Shown here: positions 1-7,710 of the stretch, one piece after another | Position numbering within the stretch: position 1 is the stretch's first letter | Layout of the letters: every line of letters begins with the position of its first letter | NCBI GenBank assembly: GCA_016712885.1 | Contig: JADJQF010000027.1 | Coordinates: 1-16,353 of the forward strand | Source: Candidatus Flexicrinis proximus | Lineage (GTDB): Bacteria; Chloroflexota; Anaerolineae; Aggregatilineales; Phototrophicaceae | Direction of reading: 5' to 3' | Length of the DNA stretch: 16,353 nt | The notes under the pieces: generated by a model | What the model was told of the DNA's origin: nothing | Seen by the model: only the letters and a program-made list of their open reading frames with translations | Database searches by the model: none | Translations under genes and position numbers: made by a program

Positions 1-971
1 TCCATGCCGTGTTCTTCGAGATACGCGCCGAAGTCCGGCGTGAGCTGCGGGAACTCGACCATCACCAGCGCCGTCCCCAGCGGCTCGCCATCCGGCGTCT
101 CGACCGGACGGTGGTGCAGCAGCCAGAGATGTGGCTCCGGTTCGGGTTGGTCGTCGTTGGCGCGGTCGAGCAGCTCCTGCCACTCGTCGCGTTCCGGCAC
201 GGCTGCCTCATGTTCCCGTCCGGCCAGCTCTGCCTCGCGCAGCGTCGTGAAGCGGTCGGGCGGACCCTCGCGGAACAACCGCCCGTCCTCGCGGTTCGGA
301 TCGAGTTCGCCGCTGGCGACCGCCAGCGCCTCCGCTACGCGCATCGAGGCCTCCAGCCCTTCCTCGCGGTGCGTCCGTTCGAGGTCCTCGCGATCCAGCG
401 CCGCCCGTTCCCGTTCGAGCTCACGCTCCAGTTCGGGATACTCCATCGAATAGCTCTGCACCGGAACCTGGTTCGAGCGCAGCCCGCCGTCGGGGTGCGG
501 CCACCACTTGCTCGCCGTCAGCTCCAGCGTCCACGGATCGGCGTCGACCAGGTCGAACGAGTAGTTGACGACCGGATCGACCGGCTCCAACGGCCGGGTC
601 AGGATGTCGGCGAACGCGTCGCGAAAGCGCTGCACGGGATCAGGCCGATCGGCATCCACCGTATAGGGATCAGGCGGGCCGTCGGCAAACAGGCGCTCGT
701 CGTCCGTCTGGATCTGCCCGTTTCCGCGCGCGATGTCTTCTGCCAGACGCAGCGTCTCCTGCAGGCCGTCGGTCCGCAGCATGGCGTTCAGTTCGCGCGC
801 GATGATCGCCGCTTCGTCGCTCATGCCGAAGACGTCGATGGTGCGACGGTCCTCACGCTCCTCGCCATCTTCCTGCCAACGCTTGACGGCTTGCAGCGCG
901 GGTTCGCCTGCGTCCGTCACGCCGGTCCCGAAGCTGAAGGTCACACGGTCGTTCATCGTTTCGTCACCCAT
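1..971 (-). CDS. Acidic protein of unknown function with an internal repeat, cut by the window edge
   Basis: The frame is open from an ATG at 971 to the left edge (323 codons, no stop), so the C-terminus is missing. The start overlaps the stop of the RHH gene as TGATG, which implies translational coupling. The protein is hydrophilic and rich in Asp, Glu, Arg and Pro, with no signal peptide or membrane segment. A roughly 33-residue unit occurs twice, near residues 72-104 and 207-241. Both copies have a Leu/Val-Ala-Glu helix, a Gly, then RLF-x-(D/E)-GPPD-x-(Y/F)-T. Between them, around 178-205, is a highly charged Glu/Arg stretch that could form a coiled coil. I do not recognise the family. As the last visible gene of a T4SS operon it may be an accessory transfer protein, but that is inference from position only. 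Confidence 0.75.
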   Translation of the reverse strand, partial: MGDETMNDRVTFSFGTGVTDAGEPALQAVKRWQEDGEEREDRRTIDVFGMSDEAAIIARELNAMLRTDGLQETLRLAEDIARGNGQIQTDDERLFADGPPDPYTVDADRPDPVQRFRDAFADILTRPLEPVDPVVNYSFDLVDADPWTLELTASKWWPHPDGGLRSNQVPVQSYSMEYPELERELERERAALDREDLERTHREEGLEASMRVAEALAVASGELDPNREDGRLFREGPPDRFTTLREAELAGREHEAAVPERDEWQELLDRANDDQPEPEPHLWLLHHRPVETPDGEPLGTALVMVEFPQLTPDFGAYLEEHGM

Positions 972-1186
972 CAGCGGCCTCCAAGCGATAACCGGATCGA
1001 GATCGGGCGAAACTTCCGGCTGCAAGTCACCGGCGTGAAGTAGCCGTGCCGTGGAAGCGGTCCAAGCTGCGCGGCATCGCGGATCAACCGCCGCATCGTC
1101 TTGGTGCGGTCGAGTTTGAGGCGTGCGGCCGCCACATCCAGCCGCGCCTGATCCTCGACGGACAGGCGCAGTGAGATAACCTGCAT
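971..1186 (-). CDS. Small ribbon-helix-helix (CopG/MetJ-type) DNA-binding protein
   Basis: 71 residues. The N-terminus MQVISLRLSVEDQARLDVAA followed by RLKLDRTKTMRRLIRDA has the layout of an RHH domain: a short alternating hydrophobic strand, a first helix, a turn, and a second helix. The family binds DNA as dimers, usually as an autorepressor, antitoxin or plasmid/ICE accessory factor. I chose the ATG at 1186. The same frame is open further upstream to 1369, but that part is better explained as the shifted end of the neighbouring gene. The ORF starts 8 nt after the stop at 1195 and ends in TGATG with the next gene. The 25-residue tail after the RHH is basic and lacks a recognisable toxin-binding motif. 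No obvious toxin gene is adjacent, so an operon regulator or a DNA-processing accessory is more likely than an antitoxin. Confidence 0.7.
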   Translation of the reverse strand: MQVISLRLSVEDQARLDVAAARLKLDRTKTMRRLIRDAAQLGPLPRHGYFTPVTCSRKFRPISIRLSLGGR

Positions 1187-1194
1187 ACCGCCGC

Positions 1195-2083
1195 TCACCG
1201 GTCGATCTCCAGCGGGTGGCCGGCCAGATCGGCCAGATCGCGCGCCGTATCCGGCTTCCACGGCAATCCCCTGCGCGTTCTGCCACAAGTCGCGCTGTCC
1301 GGACGCCAGCGCCATACCGTCCGCCAGATCGAAGCAGCGATCGATGCCGCCTTTCTCAATCGCGCCCAACAGGTGTTCCGCCGCCTGATTGGCGTGTTCC
1401 CAGTCACCTTGCGCGCAAGGCGCGAGCTGCGCTTCCGTGCCGCCGGTCTCCGGATTGCGTCCGACCGACAGGATGCTGGCGATACAGTTGGACGGATCGT
1501 CTTGGGAACTTCCGGCGCTCCAAACACAAAATCGGCAGGCGGAAGGTCCGGCATCGGCGCGGTATCCAGATCGCGCAGCGCTTCATAAGCAGCGTATTCG
1601 GCTGGCCCGGCACTGCGCCATGCCGGTGATTCTATGCCGCGTGCTTTGGCGGCATCGGCAGCGAAATCGACCAGTTGAAACGGCAGCAGCATCCGGTTGT
1701 CGATGTCAGTCTGCAGGTCGTGATAGAACTTCGCAGCCTGATCGACGTCGTCAAACGTCCCGATTTCGAGATAGCTGCCACCCAGATCGCCGGTGCGGGC
1801 GTTGGCGTACAAATCGACCGCGCCAATCGCGTAATCGGTGCTTGTGCCGTCCGGTGAAGTGCGCTCGACGGCGATCAGCGCCGCGTCCTGCCAGTGCCAA
1901 CCGTCATCCGACGCGAAGGATTGCACACCTTCATCAGGTGACACATGCTCGCCTGCCTGAAACGGCGCGAATGGCAACGGCGGCGGCTTCCGCCAGGCTG
2001 GCTTGATCCAGCACGAAAATATCAGCGAAGGCGTCATCCGGCAGCAGAAAGTCGCTTGGTGGACGTTCAGCAGGGATGTTCAT
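1195..2083 (-). pseudogene. Unknown protein of about 295 residues, broken by three single-base indels
   Basis: Coding-like sequence passes through two frames. It starts at ATG 2083 (MNIPAERPPSDFLLPDDAFA...), with GGAGGAGG upstream inside the end of the topoisomerase-like gene. It shifts near 1960-1962 (one extra base in a TTT run), continues as ...GWHWQDAALIAVERTSPDG..., shifts near 1504-1506 (one missing C), continues as ...NPETGGTEAQLAPCAQGDW..., and shifts near 1251-1252 (one extra G), ending ...DLADLAGHPLEIDR and TGA at 1195. Each break is repaired by changing one base in a short homopolymer, so the gene may be intact in the organism. The product is acidic, soluble-looking and unrecognised. 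Its segment LADGMALASGQ resembles the repeat of the protein at 1-971 (LAEDIARGNGQ, VAEALAVASGE), suggesting the two are related. Confidence 0.65.
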
Positions 2084-2086
2084 CGC

Positions 2087-3748
2087 CTAAGCCTCCTCCA
2101 GCGCGTGCAGCACGACCGGCTTGCGGGACGGCGTTTCTTCTTCGTTTGCCGCCGTATCCCCGCTGCAGCGCGACCAGAAACCTGCCAGCAGGCCGGCGCG
2201 CGTTTGTTCGCCAACTGAGATCGCTTCTACGCCTGTGAAGAACTCCACCGCGTACGCAGGGTCGGTTAGCGTGCTGAATTTCTCCTTGAGGAAGGCCGCA
2301 ATCCGCAGGCCGGCGTCCGTCAGGGCGAGCGCGCCGTCAGTCGCAGCGATCAGACCGTTGGTTTGCAGAAGTGCGCCGCAATCGATTGCCGTTTGCGCGC
2401 TGAAACCGCACTGCATCAGCGTCGTGACGAGCGAAGTTGCGCTGAAGCGCTCGGCCATCTGGCGCTGATCCAGCACCAGTTCTGCCTGCGCGGAACGGAT
2501 GGCCAGGCCTTCCTTGAGCAGCGGCAGCCAGTCAGCGGCTTCGTCCGGCTTGCGATTCTTGAAGACGCGCATCCAGCCGTCGAATACGATCTGCGACGAC
2601 TGCGCCAGAAGTGTCAACGGATACGGCTTGTCCTGTGCCGGACCGACGCGGATGCGCGCGGCAGTGATGCGTTCCTGCGCCGGCGCCATATGTGCGGCGA
2701 CGAAATAGCACCAGATCAGCCGGTACAGCGCCGCGCCAGCGCCGGCCGATGATTCCGGCAAACGGTTGACATCCGCCGGCGCGATCCCATTGGCTGTCGG
2801 CGGCATGGACGCAAGATAAGCCTCGCCGAATTCCCGCTTGATGTGTTCCTGCGCTGCTTCCGTGGCATCCGGCAGCATGATCCCGTCCGGGTGCGTGATC
2901 TGGCCGGCTTCGTACAGCGTCGACACCAATGCCAGCGTCCGCTCAGCCGGCAGATTGAGTTCATGCCCGGCGGCCTCGATCAGCGTGGTCAGCGTCAGCG
3001 GGTTTGGCGCGGGATGGGCGCGGGTGGTGCCGCCGAGTTTCTCCACCCAATAGTGCGAATGATCGAGCATCCGTTTGAGCTGCTCGACTTGCAGTTCGGA
3101 ACCCAGAGTCAGTGGCCGGCCTTTGGCGTTGAGTATTTTCGCCGCGAACGAGCCATCGCCAAGCGAGAAACGGACGGCGGACTGCCAGCAAGTACGGGAC
3201 GCCGATGCTTCGCGGTTGGCAAGCTGGCGCAGCGCGACCATGCTGGCGTAGGTCAGTCGCGTTTCTATTCCCAACGCCTTGCTTGCGGCTGCGTTCACGG
3301 CATAGCCGGCCAGCCGGTCAGCGATGCGGGCGGTCAGGGCAGCATGGACGCGACCCATGTTCAGCGGCAGCGGCGATGCAAACGCGTCGCGGATCGCATC
3401 GCGCGTCAGCGCATCCAGCATCACGCGGTAAACCGGTTTCTTCTTCTCTGTAACTGACGGTTCCAGCGCCAGCGCATGCCAGGCCATCGCCTCGCCGTCA
3501 CAGCCGGGAGACGTCGCCGCGTAGATCGCATCCGCTTCGCGCAGCGCCTGTTTCAAACGGACAGCGCTGCCGCCTTTGCCCTGCGCGATATTGAACGTCG
3601 GCCGGAAGTCGTGATCAGGCTCGACGCCCAAAGCATTCGGCGGCAGATCGCGCACGAAGCCGTAGCACGGCTCGACGCGCCAGCCGTCGCCGAGGTGATC
3701 GGCCAATATTTTCGCTTGGGCAGGTGTCTCTACGATAACCAGTTTCAT
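2087..3748 (-). CDS. Type IA topoisomerase-fold protein with substituted catalytic residues
   Basis: 553 residues, shorter than typical TopA (about 700-865), with no C-terminal zinc fingers. The N-terminal Toprim domain begins MKLVIVETPAQAK, matching the family's LVIVESPAKAK with Glu7 kept. The motif normally ATDPDREGEAIAWH reads ATSPGCDGEAMAWH (residues 78-91): the two metal-binding Asp are Ser80 and Gly82, while Glu86 is kept. The region normally LYEGGLITYMRTDS reads LYEAGQITHPDG (278-289), so the DNA-cleaving Tyr is His286 and the following Arg is lost. The surrounding fold is well aligned (PLTLTTLIEAA... at 250-260), so this is no chance match. By family knowledge it should not cut DNA; it may be a DNA-binding or structural derivative in conjugation. 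The start has GAGAGGAAAC upstream and lies 3 nt after the preceding stop. The reading frame is intact. Confidence 0.85.
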   Translation of the reverse strand: MKLVIVETPAQAKILADHLGDGWRVEPCYGFVRDLPPNALGVEPDHDFRPTFNIAQGKGGSAVRLKQALREADAIYAATSPGCDGEAMAWHALALEPSVTEKKKPVYRVMLDALTRDAIRDAFASPLPLNMGRVHAALTARIADRLAGYAVNAAASKALGIETRLTYASMVALRQLANREASASRTCWQSAVRFSLGDGSFAAKILNAKGRPLTLGSELQVEQLKRMLDHSHYWVEKLGGTTRAHPAPNPLTLTTLIEAAGHELNLPAERTLALVSTLYEAGQITHPDGIMLPDATEAAQEHIKREFGEAYLASMPPTANGIAPADVNRLPESSAGAGAALYRLIWCYFVAAHMAPAQERITAARIRVGPAQDKPYPLTLLAQSSQIVFDGWMRVFKNRKPDEAADWLPLLKEGLAIRSAQAELVLDQRQMAERFSATSLVTTLMQCGFSAQTAIDCGALLQTNGLIAATDGALALTDAGLRIAAFLKEKFSTLTDPAYAVEFFTGVEAISVGEQTRAGLLAGFWSRCSGDTAANEEETPSRKPVVLHALEEA

Positions 3749-3751
3749 GGG

Positions 3752-3958
3752 TTAGTTTCCTCTCTCATCCAGCGTTGAATGGCTGTCCTGTTGTTCAATA
3801 GTCGGGCGAGCATTCTGAGTCGCTGGCGGACGCTGTGCCTGGAGATGTGCATCCAGTTCACGGTCACGCAGCGCCAGCCAGACCGGCCACTCGCGGAACG
3901 CGTGATAGGCTTCTTCTTCCAGCGCTTGAAACGGGCTTTCGGTAATCTTTTTCGGCAC
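3752..3958 (-). CDS. Small hypothetical protein (68 residues)
   Basis: GTG start at 3958 with GGAGG about 8-10 nt upstream. It lies 25 nt after the VirB4 stop and 3 nt before the topoisomerase-like start. The sequence begins MPKKITESPFQALEEEAYHA and is hydrophilic: an amphipathic, charged N-terminal half and a Gln/Pro/Thr-rich tail. There is no signal peptide, membrane helix or recognised motif. Another frame over the same DNA is open further (3745-4251) but gives an Arg/Pro-rich antisense-like product and lacks a good ribosome site. The tight fit between two real genes supports this small ORF; its function is unknown. Confidence 0.6.
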   Translation of the reverse strand: MPKKITESPFQALEEEAYHAFREWPVWLALRDRELDAHLQAQRPPATQNARPTIEQQDSHSTLDERGN

Positions 3959-3983
3959 AGTGCATCCTCCATCGGGTGATTTC

Positions 3984-6095
3984 TCAAGTGGTCTGGAAGC
4001 GGGCGATTTCCCCGGCCGCCGGGCGGTTGTACAGATACCAGAGTCCTTCGTCCTGAATGTCGAGCACGTAGTGGAAGCGCGGCAGGGCGGCGATGATGTC
4101 GCGGTGCTGCTGGTTGAGGTGCTGGAAGGCCGCGTCCTCGTGGAAGACGTTCATCCCCTGCCGCTGGCTGAACACGACCCGGATCGGACTGTTCTCGAAC
4201 ACCAGCCGCGCCTTGCCCTCCAGAAACACGCTCATCTGCTGATCCACACAAATGAGCTTTTTGCGCCGGGTGCGAAAGGTCTTGGCGGCTTCGATCAGGA
4301 AGTCAAGCAGCGACGGATGGCGCATCAGCCGGTAGACCTCATCTACGGCGATGACGCGCGGCTGCTCATCCATGAGGCTGTCGCGGCGGATGGCGCTGAG
4401 CACCTGCGTGTAGGCCAGCGCCTGCAGGATCGGGTCGCTTTCCAGTTCGTGAAAGCTGAACACGCGCGGCCCGATTGATGGCCGGTTACCGCGCGACAAG
4501 TCCACGTTGGTCGCGCCATTCAGGAATTCCGACCATGGCCCGCTGCCAGTACACAATCCCGCGATCTCGTCCGCCAGATCCTTGGCGATATGCCGGGTGG
4601 ACTCTTTATCGCCCAGTCTTGAAAGCACGTCGCAGACGGCGTCGCAGGTCGGCGCGAGGTCTGGCGAAACCGCGTTCAGGTCAGGAAATCCGCGATACAG
4701 GACTTCGAGCGCCTCGCCGAGCAAGCCGCGTTCGAGGTTCTCGCGCTGCGCGCCAGACAGCACACGTCCCAGCACCGTCTCGTAAATGCGCGTGACATGG
4801 CTGACCTGCTCGATCAGGGTCGGGAACATCACGTCCTGCGGGTTGAGCTTGGTCGCTTTGGCGCTCATGACGTACCACGGCAACCCGAAGGCATCGGCGA
4901 TGTGCCGGCCGTGCCCCATCGGCTCAAGCAGGTCGAACGGGATGCCGTTCTCGGCGTATTCGCGCGTCAGGTAGCAGTTCAGCCCGAAGGTCTTGCCGAA
5001 GCCGGACACGCCGACCCAGACCTCGTGCGTCGCGCGCTTATCCCGCCACGAGTTGTGGAAGACTGGATAGGCCGCGCCGACCGCTTCGCCGCGCAGCACG
5101 CCGTCGGTGCTTGACAGTTTGCGGTAACCGAGCGGCGAGAGCATCACGGCCAGTTCACGTGACGTGACCGGCCAGGTGGTGGTCGGCACGTTGATGTCTT
5201 TGGTATGTTTGGCGGTGAAGAAGCCGACCGAACGCGCCAGCAGCTCACCGACCTCCTGGCGCAGCGAGAACCACGCCCGCGTCTCGTTGATGACGGTCTG
5301 CGTGCGCTCTTTCAACATCTTGAGGCTGTCGGCGGCGACGGCGACCGTGATCTGCACCATGTGCAGCGCGTCACCGTTGTTGATCTCCTGCAGCGCGCGC
5401 CGGCAGTCGGCGATGCGCTGCACCGAACGGCTGTCCTCCCCGCTCATGCCCGCCAGATGCACCTGATAGGCTTGAATGATGCCTTCCAGCGCGTCGATTG
5501 CCGCGTTGCGGTCGTAGGTCCTGGGGATATCGATCGACAGCGCCAGCGGATAGTTGAGCCGCAGCAGCGGCGGCAGCGGACGGAAGAAATTCCACGTCGC
5601 CGGCGCGAACTCGTAGCTGGTCAGGATCGACCAGTAGGGGCGGCCGCCCGGACGTCCGACGGGCGCCAGATGCCAGAACGGCGTCTCGCGGATTTCGTAG
5701 CGGCCGTCGAACAGCGACGGCCACGCGCCTTCGGTGACCTGCGTCTCGAAGGCCGAGGCCATGCCGCCGGCCAGCGCGCGGGGGTTCTGGTCGCTCCACA
5801 GCGCCATGCCGCACAACGCGCGCTGATATTCCGCGCTGTCGTTCAGGCTCTCGAAGTGGCGGCGGTATTCCATCAGCAGCCCGCGGCGCTGCGCGTCGTC
5901 GACATCCTGCGCCATGCGGCTCAGGCGGCTGATCTTGTCGTTCAGCGTGGCCGGCATCTGCCAGCAGACGAACCGCGCCGGTTCGCGCAGCGTGCGCAGC
6001 CAGGTCGAGAAGCGCGCCTGCAGCGACTGCACGCCGTCTTCGGTCGCGTGCAGCATGATGTCGAACGGTTCGATCAGGAAGGTACGCGCGTGCAT
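3984..6095 (-). CDS. virB4: VirB4-family ATPase of a type IV secretion system
   Basis: 703 residues from the ATG at 6095, which overlaps the VirB3-like stop as TGATG. The same frame is open upstream to 6359, but that part is Arg/Ala shadow sequence opposite the VirB3-like gene. The C-terminal half is a RecA-like ATPase: Walker A GVSGFGKT at 362-369, Walker B RVIAVDEVYRLM at 580-591 (Asp585, Glu586), a downstream sensor-like CVDQQMS at 616-622, and a TFRTRRKK Arg-rich stretch near 606-613. The N-terminal 300 residues fit the VirB4 membrane-complex domain. The protein powers pilus assembly and substrate transfer at the inner face of the membrane. Order after the pilin-like and VirB3-like genes is classical for T4SS. 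The frame is intact throughout. Confidence 0.92.
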   Translation of the reverse strand: MHARTFLIEPFDIMLHATEDGVQSLQARFSTWLRTLREPARFVCWQMPATLNDKISRLSRMAQDVDDAQRRGLLMEYRRHFESLNDSAEYQRALCGMALWSDQNPRALAGGMASAFETQVTEGAWPSLFDGRYEIRETPFWHLAPVGRPGGRPYWSILTSYEFAPATWNFFRPLPPLLRLNYPLALSIDIPRTYDRNAAIDALEGIIQAYQVHLAGMSGEDSRSVQRIADCRRALQEINNGDALHMVQITVAVAADSLKMLKERTQTVINETRAWFSLRQEVGELLARSVGFFTAKHTKDINVPTTTWPVTSRELAVMLSPLGYRKLSSTDGVLRGEAVGAAYPVFHNSWRDKRATHEVWVGVSGFGKTFGLNCYLTREYAENGIPFDLLEPMGHGRHIADAFGLPWYVMSAKATKLNPQDVMFPTLIEQVSHVTRIYETVLGRVLSGAQRENLERGLLGEALEVLYRGFPDLNAVSPDLAPTCDAVCDVLSRLGDKESTRHIAKDLADEIAGLCTGSGPWSEFLNGATNVDLSRGNRPSIGPRVFSFHELESDPILQALAYTQVLSAIRRDSLMDEQPRVIAVDEVYRLMRHPSLLDFLIEAAKTFRTRRKKLICVDQQMSVFLEGKARLVFENSPIRVVFSQRQGMNVFHEDAAFQHLNQQHRDIIAALPRFHYVLDIQDEGLWYLYNRPAAGEIARFQTT

Positions 6096-6568
6096 CAGCG
6101 AATCCCTCTCGCCATCGGCGCATCGACGAACATCAAGCCGTCGTCGCGGTCGGCTTCGGCGGCGCGGGCGAAGGTCACCCACTCGCGCATATCGACGTCG
6201 TAATCCGGCTGTGCGGGCGCGAAGATCAGCGCCGCATCCAGCCTGACCAGTTCGACCGGCAGTTCCAGCGCCTGCGCCAGACTGCCGAAGACGCTTTGCG
6301 TATCGTGTGCGGCCGCCAGCAGCAGCGATCCGCGCACGCGGTAGATCAGGCGCTGCCACAACGGCAGTCCGCCGCGGGTGCCGGTCATGACCAGCGTGAA
6401 CACAGTGAACAGGACGCCGACTGGCAGCGACCAGCCCGGCGCGACGATGTTGAACAGGGTATAGATCAGGCCGCCGCCGACGCCGGACAGCAGCAGGCGT
6501 TTGAACGGGACGCCCATGAAGCCTTTTTCATCGCGCAGCAGCACATGCGATTTGAAGTCTGCGGCCAT
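6095..6568 (-). CDS. virB3: VirB3-like (PrgI-type) T4SS membrane protein
   Basis: 157 residues. The N-terminus is cytoplasmic (MAADFKSHVLLRDEKGFMGV), followed by two hydrophobic segments at about residues 24-43 and 47-63, then a long soluble tail ending ...DAPMARGIR. That layout (short N-terminus, hairpin of two helices, directly before virB4 and overlapping it by one base) is that of VirB3/PrgI proteins, which link VirB4 to the membrane complex. Sequence similarity to VirB3 is not obvious by eye, so the call relies on topology and position. The start is ATG 6568 with AAAGGA seven bases upstream. It is longer than Proteobacterial VirB3 (about 100 residues), the excess being the C-terminal domain. 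Confidence 0.65.
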   Translation of the reverse strand: MAADFKSHVLLRDEKGFMGVPFKRLLLSGVGGGLIYTLFNIVAPGWSLPVGVLFTVFTLVMTGTRGGLPLWQRLIYRVRGSLLLAAAHDTQSVFGSLAQALELPVELVRLDAALIFAPAQPDYDVDMREWVTFARAAEADRDDGLMFVDAPMARGIR

Positions 6569-6595
6569 CGCCGAGTCCTTTCATAGACAAACAAG

Positions 6596-6629
6596 GCGTG
6601 AAGCGCGGCGACCCGGACGCGCCTCACGC
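6596..6629 (-). terminator. Strong hairpin between the pilin-like gene and virB3-like gene
   Basis: Read on the minus strand, 12-nt arms (6629-6618 and 6607-6596) pair completely with a single G-U, around a 10-nt loop. They are followed by CTTGTTTGTCT, a modest T-rich run. This could be a leaky intrinsic terminator or mRNA-stabilising hairpin allowing more pilin-like protein than downstream T4SS proteins. Confidence 0.5.
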
Positions 6630-6652
6630 AGGGGATTGAATGAGACCGGTGT

Positions 6653-6892
6653 TCAGGCGAAGGTGATGAGCGCCGTGACGCTGGAGGCGAACACGACGAA
6701 CAGCAGGCCGATGACGACCTGATTGGCGGCTTTGGGGTTGTCCTTCTTCCAGTCCCCCAGCAGCGGCCAGCTCGACCCCATGTACATCAGGCCGAGGCCG
6801 AGAAACCCGATCACGGCGGCGATGGGCGCGATGAGCTGCGCGACATCCCGGATATCGTTGAACAACTGTTGAATGGCATCGGAAAGGTTCAC
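6653..6892 (-). CDS. Small two-helix membrane protein in VirB2/TrbC (pilin) position
   Basis: 79 residues, GTG start at 6892 with GGGAG about 8 nt upstream. The sequence has an amphipathic N-terminus (MNLSDAIQQLFNDIRDVAQL), a first membrane helix around 21-38 (APIAAVIGFLGLGLMYMG), a short polar loop containing WKKDNPKAANQ, and a second helix around 59-78. VirB2/TrbC pilins are short proteins with two hydrophobic helices around a polar loop, and this gene opens the T4SS operon directly before the VirB3-like and VirB4 genes. The typical cleaved signal peptide is not evident, so a pilin role is inferred from topology and position. It is the first gene after the repeated upstream element. Confidence 0.6.
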   Translation of the reverse strand: MNLSDAIQQLFNDIRDVAQLIAPIAAVIGFLGLGLMYMGSSWPLLGDWKKDNPKAANQVVIGLLFVVFASSVTALITFA

Positions 6893-6926
6893 GCGAGAGA
6901 CTCCCTGCTTATGAAACGGATGACTC

Positions 6927-6992
6927 TCAGCGTAGCAAAGTGGGGATGTGGGAACTGGCGAGGATTACAGTTTCGGGTTAGCAGTCTTGACC
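6927..6992 (-). promoter_or_regulatory. Repeated upstream element, copy 1 (left T4SS operon)
   Basis: It lies 35 nt before the pilin-like start. On the plus strand it has the block cagcgtagcaaag (6928-6940), a 20-nt divergent spacer, then aggattacagtttc (6961-6974), a conserved ggtt (6976-6979) and cagtctt (6982-6988). Copy 2 at 15500-15565 has the same blocks with identical spacing. Conservation of two blocks but not of the spacer fits a promoter plus operator. I could not assign -35 and -10 boxes. Confidence 0.6.
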
Positions 6993-7046
6993 AGGGGGTT
7001 AGCAAGTTTGCGGGGTTAGAAATCTATTTTGTGGTTCTTAACTCGA

Positions 7047-7073
7047 TTAACACGCACACGCCTGCCATAATAT
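7047..7073 (+). promoter_or_regulatory. Possible promoter of the TIR gene
   Basis: Within an AT-rich stretch (about 7015-7080) unlike the GC-rich surroundings, TTAACA at 7047-7052 and TAATAT at 7068-7073 are separated by 15 nt, 35 nt before the TIR start. Spacing is short of the ideal 17, so this is a weak candidate. Confidence 0.3.
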
Positions 7074-7107
7074 TAAGATGTAGACCGACCGCAGCAGGTA
7101 TATCAGC

Positions 7108-7671
7108 ATGGCACGGCGTATCAAACAGTTGTTCGTCAGTTATTCGCGTGACGATAAGCATTGGACATACGAGTTTGCGAAGGCGCTGCGCGACGACCTG
7201 ACGTATTCGGCTTTTGTCGATTACCGCAACATCCACATCGGCACCGACTGGTGGCGTACGATCTGCGAAAACATCGAAGCGTGCGACTGCGCGATTTACG
7301 TCATGACGCCGAAGTCGGTCGAGTCGCTCTATTGCCGCGCAGAGATTGACTATCAGCTGGCATTGAATAAACCAATTCTGCCGATCATGCTTAAGTCCTG
7401 TACATTTCCCGACGAATTGAGTCGGAAACGCGTGCAGTATCTCACCATCAGCGATGAGATGCAGATTGACCGCGTCCTGCTGGAGCTTCAAAAAGGCTTG
7501 GAAGAGGTTGAATATCTACTCTTTGACGATCCGTCGCCACTTCCACCACGCCCGGACGAACCAAGCCGAAAGATACCAAGAGCGCTGAAGAAGTCTTCCA
7601 CTTGTCGCGGACGCTGCCGAAGAGGGGCAGCAGGCAGGCAGAAGGGCTATTCGCTGAAGTCGCAAAGCTGA
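7108..7671 (+). CDS. TIR-domain protein, N-terminal part of a broken TIR-DUF3160 gene
   Basis: ATG 7108 with a weak AGG upstream. Residues 1-135 are a TIR domain: box 1 LFVSYSRDD (8-16), the DYRNIHIGTDWWRTICENIE segment (38-57), strand CAIYVMTP (61-68), and SLYCRAEIDYQLAL (73-86) containing Glu79, the position of the catalytic glutamate in NAD-cleaving TIR domains. Bacterial TIR domains often cleave NAD or make cyclic ADP-ribose signals in phage defence. After residue 151 the frame shows unlikely Arg/Lys/Ser-rich sequence. One frame over, starting near 7560, a natural sequence continues (TKPKDTKSAEEVFHLSRTLP...), so the true protein probably goes on and the stop at 7671 is caused by a missing base near 7558-7563. 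This gene runs against the flanking T4SS operons, as expected for cargo. Confidence 0.8.
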   Translation: MARRIKQLFVSYSRDDKHWTYEFAKALRDDLTYSAFVDYRNIHIGTDWWRTICENIEACDCAIYVMTPKSVESLYCRAEIDYQLALNKPILPIMLKSCTFPDELSRKRVQYLTISDEMQIDRVLLELQKGLEEVEYLLFDDPSPLPPRPDEPSRKIPRALKKSSTCRGRCRRGAAGRQKGYSLKSQS

Positions 7672-7710
7672 CAGCGGCGGACGATTGGGTCGCCGCGCGC
7701 AGCAGACTGG

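Noticed and set aside
9..1043. Long plus-strand ORF (344 codons)
   Set aside because: It lies opposite the acidic minus-strand gene; composition is Arg/His/Leu/Gln-rich, typical of antisense frames in GC-rich genes, and it has no ribosome site.
1251..1962. Programmed ribosomal frameshifting in the gene at 1195-2083
   Set aside because: Three shifts in both directions without slippery heptamers or downstream structures are better explained by indels.
5205..6203. 332-codon plus-strand ORF
   Set aside because: It is antisense to VirB4, which has clear Walker motifs; the product is Arg/Gln/Val/Ala shadow sequence.
6096..6359. Upstream extension of the VirB4 frame
   Set aside because: It is Arg/Ala/Gly-rich sequence fully overlapping the VirB3-like gene; the ATG at 6095 with TGATG coupling gives a typical VirB4 N-terminus.
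7108..7671. TIR gene as a complete small stand-alone protein
   Set aside because: The last 35 residues are Arg/Lys/Ser-rich shadow sequence and a natural continuation exists one frame over, so the apparent stop is probably an artefact of an indel.
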